Shown here: positions 1 through 9,588 of the stretch, piece by piece
How positions within the stretch are numbered: position 1 is the first letter of the stretch
How the letters are laid out: every line of letters begins with the position of its first letter
NCBI GenBank assembly: GCA_963764315.1
Contig: CAVXSB010000009.1
Coordinates: 124,001 to 188,000, forward strand
Origin: DATLWN01 sp963764315
Lineage (GTDB): Bacteria > Pseudomonadota > Zetaproteobacteria > Mariprofundales > Mariprofundaceae
Direction of reading: 5' to 3'
DNA length: 64,000 bases
Notes under the pieces: model-generated
What the model was told of the DNA's origin: nothing
Database searches by the model: none
The model's input: the letters and a program-made list of their open reading frames with translations, nothing else
Program-made: the position numbers and the translations under genes

Positions 1-662
1 GCTGCTCGGCGATCAGTAGCACGTGCGGGTGGGCATCGGCGGCCTGCAGGGCATGATCCAGGTCGCGCGGCCCGAACTCCTGGCCGTGCCGGGGGGATTC
101 GAGCACGGCCCATACCGGCACGTCGGCCAGCTCGCACATCGCTTGCCAGGACGGATGCTGCATGATGACGCCGTCCGCGCGGTATGGGGCAAGGGCGGCG
201 ATCCAGGCCTTTTCGATGCTCCGGGTTTCTGCAATGGCCCTGGCCAGATTCGCCCGGATGGCGGCGACATGCGCCGGGTAGATGCCTTCCAGCGCTGATG
301 CCAAACGGGGCAGGGCGGTGCGCACCCAATCGGGGCGGGTCCAGGCATGGCTGGCGTGCGGCCACAGATCCAGGGTCGTCGCGGGTGATGTCAGGCCGGA
401 CCAGCCGCCGTCATCGTACGAGGCACGCACGAACAGGCTCGCTCCCTGCAATGCCTCGGTAGCCTTCGGCGACATCTGGAAATGATGCGGATCGGCCGTC
501 GGCGGCAGCAACACGGTGATGCGGGCATCGGCATCGAGCATGCGGATCAGGCCGCCGAGCGGCGGCAGTGTTACCACCACGGCGGCACGGGAAACGCCGG
601 GGATCAGCATCAGCACCATGGCCAGGGCCAGCGCGGGTCCGATCGCAAACGGGTTGTGCCAT
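1..662 (-). CDS. ZnuA/TroA-type metal ABC transporter substrate-binding protein (partial, apparent frameshift)
   Basis: Periplasmic binding protein of the zinc/manganese (cluster 9) family; its C-terminus lies beyond the left edge. Translating the minus strand from 619 gives a mature N-terminus with VTLPPLGGLIRMLDA, then LLPPTADPHHF (the first metal-ligand His of the family) and VRASYDDGGW; further in is a His in VIMQHPSW. The segment around the usual second His is degenerate (DLWPHASHAW), so this is a divergent member and the metal is uncertain. An ATG at 662 follows an AAAAGG sequence but is in a different frame. Removing one T from the TTT run (plus-strand AAA at 647-649) joins it to the gene and gives a normal signal peptide (MAQPVAIGPALALAMVLML...AA). 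Without that correction the first in-frame ATG is at 619 and the signal peptide is very short. No permease or ATPase is visible in the window. Confidence 0.72.
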
Positions 663-889
663 CGCCTTTTACCGGCTATCGCTCTAGTATCCGGATTGAC
701 ATGATATGGGTGGCCTGCTGCACGGGTGAGGGTGAAGGCCAAGGGTTTCACGGAGGCGTATCCGGGGATGAAAGCGGAGACCAGCATCGATATCCGACCC
801 CTCATGGCTGTGGCAAGCATGGCATCCATGCTAGGGACGGCGCGACATCCGCGCAATGACGGCACCATGATACATGCGGCGGATCGGCG

Positions 890-3043
890 ATGATCTCACC
901 GGATTATTTTTCCCTGCGCTGGAGCTGGTATCGTCCCATCCTCGATCGGGGTGAGGATCCGGCCAACCGCTGCCGCATCGATGCGCGGCGCCTGCCGCTG
1001 CGCGTGGCCGGGCCGGATGCCAGGGAATACATCCCCTTCGCGCTGCAGGCCCAGCTTGCGGCGACGCTTTCCCAGTCGCTGGCGCTGTTGCAGGACTACG
1101 CCGTGCGTTACCTGATCAGGGGCGAGAAGGTTTCCGCCCACCAGTTACCGAAGACCGATGCCGATTCCCGAATGATGATCGAGATGCTGCGCGCGCAATA
1201 TCCGCATCTGCCGCGGACCTTGCTGCATCACTGGTGCGCCGAGCCCAGGGGGGCACCGGCGCTGCTGGGGCTGTGGCGCGATCTCTGGATGCGCGGCTGG
1301 CAGCAGGAGCAGGCCGATGCGGCGCCATGGGTGACGGCGGTCAATGTGCTGCTGTTGCGCCTCATGCGCGAGGCGCTGGCCAGGTTGCCGAAGGAACATG
1401 CCGAACAGACCGCCCATGCCCTGCTGTGCATGCTCGGCGGGCTGTACCAGTGGTCGCTGATGGGGTTCCTGAAGCAGCATGCGGACGGTGCGGTGGAGGT
1501 CATCCGCATCGTCGCCTATGAATCGATGGTGCTGCCGGCCACGCCGATAGTGTTCATGCAGCATCAGCCGGACGATGTCCTGATTTCCGACGACCGGCAG
1601 GTCACCATGGCCTACGGCCTGGAGCCGGATCTGGTGCCGCGCATGCGCGAGATGCGCAAGCGGCTCGGCCCCAAGAACGAGGCGGGCATGCTGGCCCTGC
1701 TGGGCAAGGATAAGCTGAGTGCACATCTGCTGCGACGCAGTTGGGCCCGTTTGGCCCTGTGGGAGCTTTCCGGGAAAACGGGCGACGGTGCATGGATGCG
1801 CTGGGTGCTCAATGCCAAGCAGCTGGACCAGCTGCTGACGGCACCGGATAAACTGGAGCCGGCGGTCGTGGAAATGCTCGAGGCGAATCGGGAGCATCCC
1901 TTTGCCGCCTGGCTCCTGCATCAGCGCGGCGGCGGCTTGTTCCGCCGGGGCGCCGGCGAGCCCTGGCTGCAGGATGACCGCACGCTGCAGGCCTTCCGGG
2001 TGTTCGAGGAGGATGTGGCCGTCGAGATCGCGCGCCGCCGCGCCGAGCATATCTGGAAGGATCAGGGCGAGGCCATCGCCGGCAAGGCTCGCGGGGCGGA
2101 GGCCGAAAAACTGCTCGAACAGGCATACCGGGACGGCCGCATCGTGTGGCTGACGTCCGGCACGGAGGCCTCCCTGCACAGCGGCACGGCGTTGCCGTCC
2201 AAGCAGGCCTGCCTGATGGTCGATTGGTCGGAATACCTGGCGGGCATGGATCTGATGCGTGGCGGTCAGGCTTCGGGGTTTGTCGAGAAGGTGTTTTTTC
2301 CCGGCGTCATCGGCCGTATCGCCGAAGAGAAGAAGGTCTTTATGGACGGCATCTCGGCCGGTGGCTGCGCCCTGCGCGGGCCGGTGGCGGCGCTGGCGGC
2401 GCTGGGGATGGCGCTGCGCCGGCAATGCCATGCATGGTATCTGGAGTCCGGCGACGACAGCATGGCGGTGCCGCCGGGGCCGGTGTCGATGTGTCTGGCC
2501 CTGGTCGGCGAATGGTCCTATGCCGAGGTGGCTCAGGCGGGAGGCACCGCGCACCGGTTCGCCTTTGCCCCGGCCGTATCCCAGGCCTCGGCAGGCCTTT
2601 CACGCGATGGCGGCGCCGGGCGCCTGGCCGCATATCGGGATCGTACGGCCGGCCTGCGCGCCCATGGCCATGTACGGGTGGAGGCGGTGGATGCCGGGCA
2701 ACGGGTGCAACTGCTTTACAATGGCGGGCTTGCCCTGACGGCGGCGGCGGTGTCGGCGCTGATTGCCGAGTTGCGCGAGCGCGCCTCGGTACGCGAATTC
2801 CACCCGCAGCCCGACGAGGCACAGGACGTGCTGCGTGAGTTCCGATTGCCGGACGGCTCGTTCGACCTGTACAGCATCGACAGGAAAGGGGCGGATACGC
2901 CCTGGCTGCTGCTGCGCGTGGGCAGACCCTGCCTGGCCGGTGTGGATGTGGACCTGTACGAGTTGATGGCGCCGGATGCGCCGGCGGCGCGCTGCATCTG
3001 CGAGGAAGGCTTGAAGCGCTGGCATGGGATGGCGCCGTCGTGA
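890..3043 (+). CDS. Large protein of unknown function with a possible degenerate nucleotidyl-cyclase-like C-terminal region
   Basis: A 717-residue protein I do not recognise as a named family. It has no signal peptide and no clear membrane segment. The first 400 residues are helical and rich in Leu, Arg and Trp. From about residue 440 the pattern recalls class III nucleotidyl cyclases: a hydrophobic strand ending in Asp445 (CLMVDWSEYLAG), a helix, then Asp486 in VFMDGISAGG, followed by an Ala-rich helix. The 41-residue spacing is close to that of the two metal-binding Asp residues in true cyclases, but other catalytic signatures are not evident, so any such domain is probably degenerate. Its stop overlaps the GTG start of tilS (GTGA), implying co-translation. 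The ATG at 890 has only a weak ribosome site. Confidence 0.75.
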   Translation: MISPDYFSLRWSWYRPILDRGEDPANRCRIDARRLPLRVAGPDAREYIPFALQAQLAATLSQSLALLQDYAVRYLIRGEKVSAHQLPKTDADSRMMIEMLRAQYPHLPRTLLHHWCAEPRGAPALLGLWRDLWMRGWQQEQADAAPWVTAVNVLLLRLMREALARLPKEHAEQTAHALLCMLGGLYQWSLMGFLKQHADGAVEVIRIVAYESMVLPATPIVFMQHQPDDVLISDDRQVTMAYGLEPDLVPRMREMRKRLGPKNEAGMLALLGKDKLSAHLLRRSWARLALWELSGKTGDGAWMRWVLNAKQLDQLLTAPDKLEPAVVEMLEANREHPFAAWLLHQRGGGLFRRGAGEPWLQDDRTLQAFRVFEEDVAVEIARRRAEHIWKDQGEAIAGKARGAEAEKLLEQAYRDGRIVWLTSGTEASLHSGTALPSKQACLMVDWSEYLAGMDLMRGGQASGFVEKVFFPGVIGRIAEEKKVFMDGISAGGCALRGPVAALAALGMALRRQCHAWYLESGDDSMAVPPGPVSMCLALVGEWSYAEVAQAGGTAHRFAFAPAVSQASAGLSRDGGAGRLAAYRDRTAGLRAHGHVRVEAVDAGQRVQLLYNGGLALTAAAVSALIAELRERASVREFHPQPDEAQDVLREFRLPDGSFDLYSIDRKGADTPWLLLRVGRPCLAGVDVDLYELMAPDAPAARCICEEGLKRWHGMAPS

Positions 3044-4035
3044 CGGCAGAGCAAGGGTTGCGGGCCGAGGCGATCGTCCCATACCTGCCCGAGGCGTCCG
3101 CCTGGCTGGCGGATGCGGCGCTGCCGTCCGAGCTGGCGGTGGCCTGGTCCGGCGGCGCCGATTCCACGGCCCTGCTCCTGGCGTTGATGGCACAGGGACA
3201 CCGGGTGCGGGCCTGGCATATCGATCACGGCTGGCGCGGCGAATCCGCCGCCGAGGCCGAGGGGCTCGGGCAACTCGCCCGGCAATGGGGCGTGCCCTTC
3301 CATAGTGTCCGCAGCCCGGCGGCACCTTCGCGCAACCGGGAGGCGGAGGCCCGTGGTTTCCGCTACCGCCAGTTCGCCCGCTGGGCCGAGGCCCAGGGGA
3401 TGCGTGCGCTTTGTCTCGGTCACCATCGCACGGACCAGGCGGAGACCGTTTGTCTGCGCATGCTGCAGGGCGCCGGCTTGCACGGCATGCGCGGCATGGT
3501 ACCTCGGCGCGAGCGAGATGGCCTGGTGCTGTACCGGCCGCTGCTGCATGTGCCACGTGAGGCGCTGAGGCAGGCGCTGCAAAGGGCCGGCGTGGCATGG
3601 CTGGAGGATGCGAGCAATAGCGATACGGGCCTGTGGCGCAATCGTATCCGCCATCGTTTGTTTCCCGCCATGCAGGCGGCGGGAACGGATCCTTGGCGGT
3701 TGTATCTGCGCTGGGGGGAGCAGGCGGTACGCCTGGCGGATATCGTCGATGCCGGGCTGGCGCCGGTGCCGCTGACGCGGGCGGCGGACCGGGTGTCTGT
3801 GTCATGGGCGGATTGGGCCGTACTGTCCCCGCCGTTGCGGGCCTGCCTGCTGCAGCGGATGACGCAGGCGCTGTTCGGGCCGGGCGTCGTGGCCGGCCGG
3901 CGTCACATCCGTATGGTCGAGGCCTGGACTGCCAGGGGCGGCACGGGTGGCCTGGATCTTTCGCGCAGCCGCCTGCAACGGAAAAAGGGGCGCTTGCATC
4001 TTGCGCCATCCGGGGCAAGCCTTGCCAATCTATAG
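3040..4035 (+). CDS. tilS: tRNA(Ile)-lysidine synthetase TilS
   Basis: Cytoplasmic enzyme that uses ATP and lysine to convert C34 of tRNA-Ile(CAU) to lysidine, so that the tRNA reads AUA. The PP-loop ATPase motif SGGADST is at residues 37-43, followed by HIDHGWR and LGHHRTDQAET, both typical of TilS, and by LEDASNSDTGLWRNRIRH. At 331 residues it is about 100 shorter than the E. coli enzyme; much of the C-terminal tRNA-recognition region is missing, as in the short TilS forms of some bacteria. It starts with GTG inside the stop codon of the upstream unknown gene, an unusual partner for tilS. A one-base break truncating the C-terminus cannot be ruled out by eye, although nothing TilS-like was seen beyond the stop. 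Confidence 0.92.
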   Translation: MTAEQGLRAEAIVPYLPEASAWLADAALPSELAVAWSGGADSTALLLALMAQGHRVRAWHIDHGWRGESAAEAEGLGQLARQWGVPFHSVRSPAAPSRNREAEARGFRYRQFARWAEAQGMRALCLGHHRTDQAETVCLRMLQGAGLHGMRGMVPRRERDGLVLYRPLLHVPREALRQALQRAGVAWLEDASNSDTGLWRNRIRHRLFPAMQAAGTDPWRLYLRWGEQAVRLADIVDAGLAPVPLTRAADRVSVSWADWAVLSPPLRACLLQRMTQALFGPGVVAGRRHIRMVEAWTARGGTGGLDLSRSRLQRKKGRLHLAPSGASLANL

Positions 4036-4090
4036 CTGCGATTAGCGATTCATCAGGCATTCATGTGCGCCGGGCATGTTTTTTGTATGC

Positions 4091-4119
4091 TTGTTTTGGT
4101 AAGCTGGGCATAGTTAAAT
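4091..4119 (+). promoter_or_regulatory. Candidate sigma-70 promoter for ftsH-folP
   Basis: TTGTTT (4091-4096), a 17-bp spacer and TTAAAT (4114-4119) lie about 50 bp upstream of the ftsH start, in a patch that is AT-rich for this genome. The -10 box is a weak match (4/6). Because ftsH is commonly under heat-shock control I looked for a sigma-32 element; none with correct spacing was clear. Confidence 0.35.
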
Positions 4120-4169
4120 GTTCGATCAACGAGCTTAGGGATGAGAGACCCTGAAACGAGGTAGTTGGC

Positions 4170-6082
<1,913 letters not shown>

Positions 6083-6083
<1 letters not shown>

Positions 6084-6919
6084 TGACGCAGCGATCGCGC
6101 TGGCATCGGCCGCCTGGCGGCGATGCCTGGATCATGGGGGTGCTCAATTGCACCCCCGATTCATTTTCGGACGGCGGCCAATATACCGATGCCGAGGCGG
6201 CGCGGGTCCACGGCCTGGCGCTGTGGCATGACGGGGCGCAGCTGATCGATGTCGGCGGTGAGTCGACGCGGCCGGGCGCGGCGGAGGTCCCCGTGGATGA
6301 GGAGCTGCGCCGCGTCGTTCCCGTCATTCGCGACCTGACGGCGCAGGGCTGCCGGGTCTCCATCGATACCACCAAGGCCGAGGTTATGCGCGCGGCCTGC
6401 GAGGCCGGGGCCGTGATGATCAACGATGTGACGGCGTTGACGGGCGATGCGGATGCGCTGGCCGTGGCCGCCGAGACCGGGGCCGACGTCTGCCTGATGC
6501 ATATGCAGGGAACGCCGCGCACGATGCAGGATGACCCGCATTACGCCGATGTCGTGGGTGAGGTGAGCGATTTCTTCGCCCGGCGTATCGAGGCCTGCCT
6601 GGCCGCCGGTGTTCGGGAGGATGCGATCATGCTCGACCCCGGAATCGGCTTCGGCAAGCGGCTGGAGGACAACCTGGCCCTGATCGCGCGGCTTGGAGCG
6701 TTCAAGCAGGCCTTCGGACTGCCCTTGCTGCTCGGGGTGTCGCGTAAATCCTTCCTCGGTGCCCTGACCGGGACCGGGGTGGACGAGCGGGAGATCGAGA
6801 CCGCCGCGGCGCTCAGCGTCGGCGTATTCGCCGGTGCGGACATCCTGCGCGTGCACGATGTCGCCTCCCAGCGCCGCGCCGTGCGCGTGGCCTCGGCCCT
6901 GCGCTCGAATCTTGTCTAA
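6083..6919 (+). CDS. folP: Dihydropteroate synthase FolP
   Basis: Condenses p-aminobenzoate with 6-hydroxymethyl-7,8-dihydropterin diphosphate to make dihydropteroate in folate synthesis; the target of sulfonamides. The 278-residue TIM barrel shows the two family signatures MGVLNCTPDSFSDGG near the N-terminus and DVGGESTRPGA around residue 55, then SIDTTKAEV and LDPGIGFGKRLEDN. Its ATG shares a base with the ftsH stop, so the two are translationally coupled. In most gammaproteobacteria glmM follows directly; here glmM is 3.9 kb away and a sulfur-oxidation cassette sits between them. It converges with the lysR gene, leaving 9 bp between the stops. Confidence 0.97.
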
Positions 6920-6928
6920 ACCGAGGGC

Positions 6929-7852
6929 TTAACGGAACGGCTCGTTGGCAAGTTCCAGATTGTTCGAAGCCACCGATTGCGCCAGTAAATCCAGAAAGGC
7001 ATCGACGGCCGGGACGGCATGCCGGTTGCGGTGACGCACCTGATGCAGCGGCCGCTGGAAGACGGCATCGCGACAGGGAATGCGTACCAGCGTGCCGGCG
7101 TTGATCTCGTTGATGACCGTCAGGTAGGACACGCCGGCGATGCCGGCGCCGGCCAGCACGGCACCCTTGACCGCCTCGGTGCTGCCGAGGGTGAAGACGG
7201 CGCGCGGCTCCGAACAACCGTGCTTGCCGAGGGTGCGTTCCAGCACCGCCTGGGTGCCCGAACCGGACTCGCGCATCACCCAGGGGTAGGGGCACAGGGT
7301 GGCCAGGTCGGTGGCATCGCCGCCGGCTAGCGGGTGATCGGCGGGGGCGATGATGGCCAACTCGTCATGCGTGAAGATGCGGCTCTCCAGTTCCTGGTGC
7401 TCGACGAAGCCCTCGGTGAAACCGAAATCGATGCGATCCTCCAGCAGCAGGCGCTGGATGGCATCGGTGTTGCCGATCTCCAGGCGGATATCCATGTCCG
7501 GATGCAGGGCGCGGAAATCCGCCAGCACCGGCGGCAACAGGTAATTGCCGATGGTCGTGCTCGCCCCCAGCGACAGTCTTCCGGATTTCAGGCTGCTGAT
7601 CTCCTCCATCGAGGCGCTGGCGCGCGCGCTCAGGGCGAAGATACGGCCGGCGTAATCGGCCAGCACCTGGCCGGCCTCCGTCAGGCGCACGCCGCGCGGC
7701 TCGCGGTCGAGCAGCATGAGGCCGAGCGCGTCCTCGAGCGATTTGAGTTGGCGGGACACGGCCGGTTGCGTGATATACAGGCGTTCGGCGGCCTTGCTGA
7801 GGCTGCCGGTTTCGGCTACGGCGTAAAAGACCGCCAGGTGACGCAGATTCAT
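6929..7852 (-). CDS. LysR-family transcriptional regulator, divergent to the sulfur cassette
   Basis: A 307-residue DNA-binding regulator with an N-terminal winged helix (NLRHLAVFYAVAETGSLSKA...ITQPAVSRQLKSLE) and a C-terminal effector domain of the periplasmic-binding fold. Its closest look is to the CysB/CbbR-type regulators that sense small anions or metabolites. The start chosen is ATG 7852, preceded by AGGGG, because the family fold begins there; an upstream ATG at 7912 would add 20 residues without family character and would run through the operator palindrome. It is transcribed away from the dsrE-like/SBP/doxDA genes, the classic LysR arrangement, so it probably controls that operon and itself. 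The likely inducer is a sulfur oxyanion or a derivative, which is inference from context. Confidence 0.93.
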   Translation of the reverse strand: MNLRHLAVFYAVAETGSLSKAAERLYITQPAVSRQLKSLEDALGLMLLDREPRGVRLTEAGQVLADYAGRIFALSARASASMEEISSLKSGRLSLGASTTIGNYLLPPVLADFRALHPDMDIRLEIGNTDAIQRLLLEDRIDFGFTEGFVEHQELESRIFTHDELAIIAPADHPLAGGDATDLATLCPYPWVMRESGSGTQAVLERTLGKHGCSEPRAVFTLGSTEAVKGAVLAGAGIAGVSYLTVINEINAGTLVRIPCRDAVFQRPLHQVRHRNRHAVPAVDAFLDLLAQSVASNNLELANEPFR

Positions 7853-7883
7853 CCCATAACCCCTAGTTATATCATCTGCCATA

Positions 7884-7904
7884 AACATGCATTTGAAGCA
7901 TGTT
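7884..7904. promoter_or_regulatory. Perfect 21-bp palindrome, candidate LysR operator
   Basis: AACATGC, a 7-bp spacer and GCATGTT form a perfect dyad between the divergent lysR and dsrE-like genes. It covers the -35 region of the predicted cassette promoter (7893-7898) and lies about 32 bp upstream of the lysR start. Position, symmetry and an AT-containing core suit a LysR recognition site. The assignment to this regulator is inference. Confidence 0.6.
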
Positions 7905-7921
7905 CGATGCAAGTCTAATTT
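7893..7921 (+). promoter_or_regulatory. Candidate sigma-70 promoter of the sulfur cassette
   Basis: TTGAAG (7893-7898), a 17-bp spacer and TAATTT (7916-7921) lie about 55 bp upstream of the first cassette gene. Both boxes match the consensus at 4 of 6 positions. The -35 box sits inside the palindrome, as expected for a LysR-regulated promoter. Confidence 0.5.
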
Positions 7922-7975
7922 CTTTTGCCTTAATACGGGAGGTGGTACGCCATGCCCCGAAGAGGAGGAGATATA

Positions 7976-8533
7976 ATGAAATCAGTATTGCATATGCGTT
8001 CATGGGTGGCGGCACTGGCCGTAGCATTGGCGATGCCGGCCGCGGCCATGGCCGGTGAATGGGTTACCCCGGCGATTCAGGGTTATGGTGGCGTGATGCC
8101 GCTGCCGCATGCCATGGTGCAGCCGCACGCCAAGCACCGCTACAAGGCAATTTTTGACGTCACCAGCGGTGCCAAGGATCCGAGCAAGATCAATCCGGGC
8201 CTGAAGCATGTGGCCCGCGCGGTTAACGCCTTCGCTTCGGCAGGTGTGCCGCTTTCCCATCTGCATATTGTGGCGATCGTGCACGGCCCGAAGGCCACAT
8301 CGGCCATCTTGAACGATGCGGCTTACAAGAAGCTTTTCAATGTGGAGAACCCCAACACGAAATTGTTGGCTGAGCTGAAGAAGGCAGGCGTGAAGGTCTT
8401 TGTCTGTGGCCAGGCCATGTACGATCTTCATTATTCGCTTGCCGATGTCTCCAAGGATGTGCACGTGGCATTGTCGGCTCTGACCACCACGATCATCTAC
8501 GGTGATATGGGCTACGCCTACATGAAGCAGTAA
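7976..8533 (+). CDS. Periplasmic DsrE-like sulfur-trafficking protein
   Basis: A 185-residue secreted protein of the DsrE/DsrF-like fold, whose members carry persulfide sulfur on a conserved Cys. The N-terminus is a clear Sec signal peptide (basic start, hydrophobic core, AMAGE cleavage region). The fold follows: YKAIFDVT, HLHIVAIVHGPKA, then VFVCGQAMYDL with the single conserved Cys of the family. The start at 7976 follows AGGAGGAG and begins the signal peptide; an in-frame ATG at 7952 also has GGGAGG but would add residues that spoil it. It is the first gene of the cassette with the solute-binding protein and doxDA. Inference: it binds or relays sulfane sulfur in the periplasm next to the thiosulfate oxidoreductase. 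Confidence 0.85.
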   Translation: MKSVLHMRSWVAALAVALAMPAAAMAGEWVTPAIQGYGGVMPLPHAMVQPHAKHRYKAIFDVTSGAKDPSKINPGLKHVARAVNAFASAGVPLSHLHIVAIVHGPKATSAILNDAAYKKLFNVENPNTKLLAELKKAGVKVFVCGQAMYDLHYSLADVSKDVHVALSALTTTIIYGDMGYAYMKQ

Positions 8534-8541
8534 GTCCCCCA

Positions 8542-8570
8542 GGTTCCCGGCCACGGCGTGGCCGGGAACC
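8542..8570 (+). other. Strong 13-bp hairpin in the cassette mRNA
   Basis: A perfect 13-bp inverted repeat (GGTTCCCGGCCAC / GTGGCCGGGAACC) with a 3-nt loop starts 8 bp after the dsrE-like stop. A run of C precedes the short T-rich stretch TTTATTTAT, so it is not a canonical intrinsic terminator. It could partly terminate, or stabilise the upstream message so that the dsrE-like product is made in excess over the downstream genes. Confidence 0.7.
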
Positions 8571-8612
8571 CCCCCCCCTTTATTTATGAATACAAGTGCA
8601 AGGAGACCGGTG

Positions 8613-9563
8613 ATGCGATATCGAAACCACGTGATGCGGATGGCGTTGGTGATGCTGTTGGCGATGGCAGGCAATGCCTTTGCCGCCCAGGGCGGCTATG
8701 CCCCGCCGTGGAACAAGCCGATGGTCCAGGGCGAGCCCTTCACCATCGACGGTATCGAGAATGCCCCGGACCTGCACGGCGATGTCAACGATCCGCAGCT
8801 GGTCGTGTTCTTCGCCGGCAACCAGTACATGCTGGTCAACCGCCTGCTCGAGGCCTTCCAGCACAAATATCCGAAATACACGCGCGTGTATGCTGAGACG
8901 CTGCCCCCGGGCGTGCTCGTGCGCCAGATCGAGAAGGGTGGCATCGTGGTCGGCAATATGCGCATCAGCCTGCGCCCGGACATCTATACCGCCGGCAAGG
9001 GCCGCATCCGCGGCATGCAGAAGAAGCTGGGGTGGTTTAGCAAGACCGAAGACTATGCCCGCAACCGCCTGGCCATCATGACCGCCAAGGGCAATCCCGA
9101 CCATATCACGGGCTGGGCCAGCCTCGCCGATCCGCAGATGAAGCTGTGCATGCCCAATCCGACCACCGAGGGCATCGCCAACCACGCCATCATCCCGGCG
9201 CTGCGCAAGAGCGGCGGCGACAAACTGGTCGATGCCGTCTACCGCGACAAGGTCAAGGCCGGCACGACGCTGCTGACGCATATCCACCACCGGCAGACGC
9301 CGATGATGATTATGGACGGCCAGTGTGCGGCTGGCGCCGTCTGGTATACCGAGGCCTATTTCCACGCCCATATCGCCGGCCACCCGCTGTCGATGGTCAA
9401 GGTGCCGGCGAGCCAGAACCATGTCGTGACCTACACGGCGGCAGCGATGAAGAATGCCCCCCACCCGCAGGCGGCGGCGGACTTTCTGGCCTTCCTGGTG
9501 AGTGCCGATGGTCAGGCGATCTACCGCCATTACGGTTTCATGGCGCCCAAGGGCCGGCGCTAA
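8613..9563 (+). CDS. Orphan periplasmic substrate-binding protein (oxyanion-type)
   Basis: A 316-residue periplasmic binding protein of the extracellular solute-binding class that includes phosphate-, molybdate/tungstate- and sulfate-binding proteins. It has a Sec signal peptide (MALVMLLAMAGNAFAAQ). Family features include LVVFFAGNQYMLVNRLLEAF near the start of the mature domain, TGWASLADPQMKLCMPNP around the hinge, and QAAADFLAFLVSADGQAIYRHYGF at the end. Start 8613 is preceded by AAGGAG; an in-frame ATG at 8586 has no site. No ABC permease or ATPase lies nearby; it sits between the dsrE-like gene and doxDA. Inference: it delivers or senses a sulfur oxyanion such as thiosulfate or tetrathionate for DoxDA rather than serving uptake. 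The ligand cannot be read from sequence. Confidence 0.85.
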   Translation: MRYRNHVMRMALVMLLAMAGNAFAAQGGYAPPWNKPMVQGEPFTIDGIENAPDLHGDVNDPQLVVFFAGNQYMLVNRLLEAFQHKYPKYTRVYAETLPPGVLVRQIEKGGIVVGNMRISLRPDIYTAGKGRIRGMQKKLGWFSKTEDYARNRLAIMTAKGNPDHITGWASLADPQMKLCMPNPTTEGIANHAIIPALRKSGGDKLVDAVYRDKVKAGTTLLTHIHHRQTPMMIMDGQCAAGAVWYTEAYFHAHIAGHPLSMVKVPASQNHVVTYTAAAMKNAPHPQAAADFLAFLVSADGQAIYRHYGFMAPKGRR

Positions 9564-9588
9564 GTCAGGTATATAGGGGAGCGAGCCG

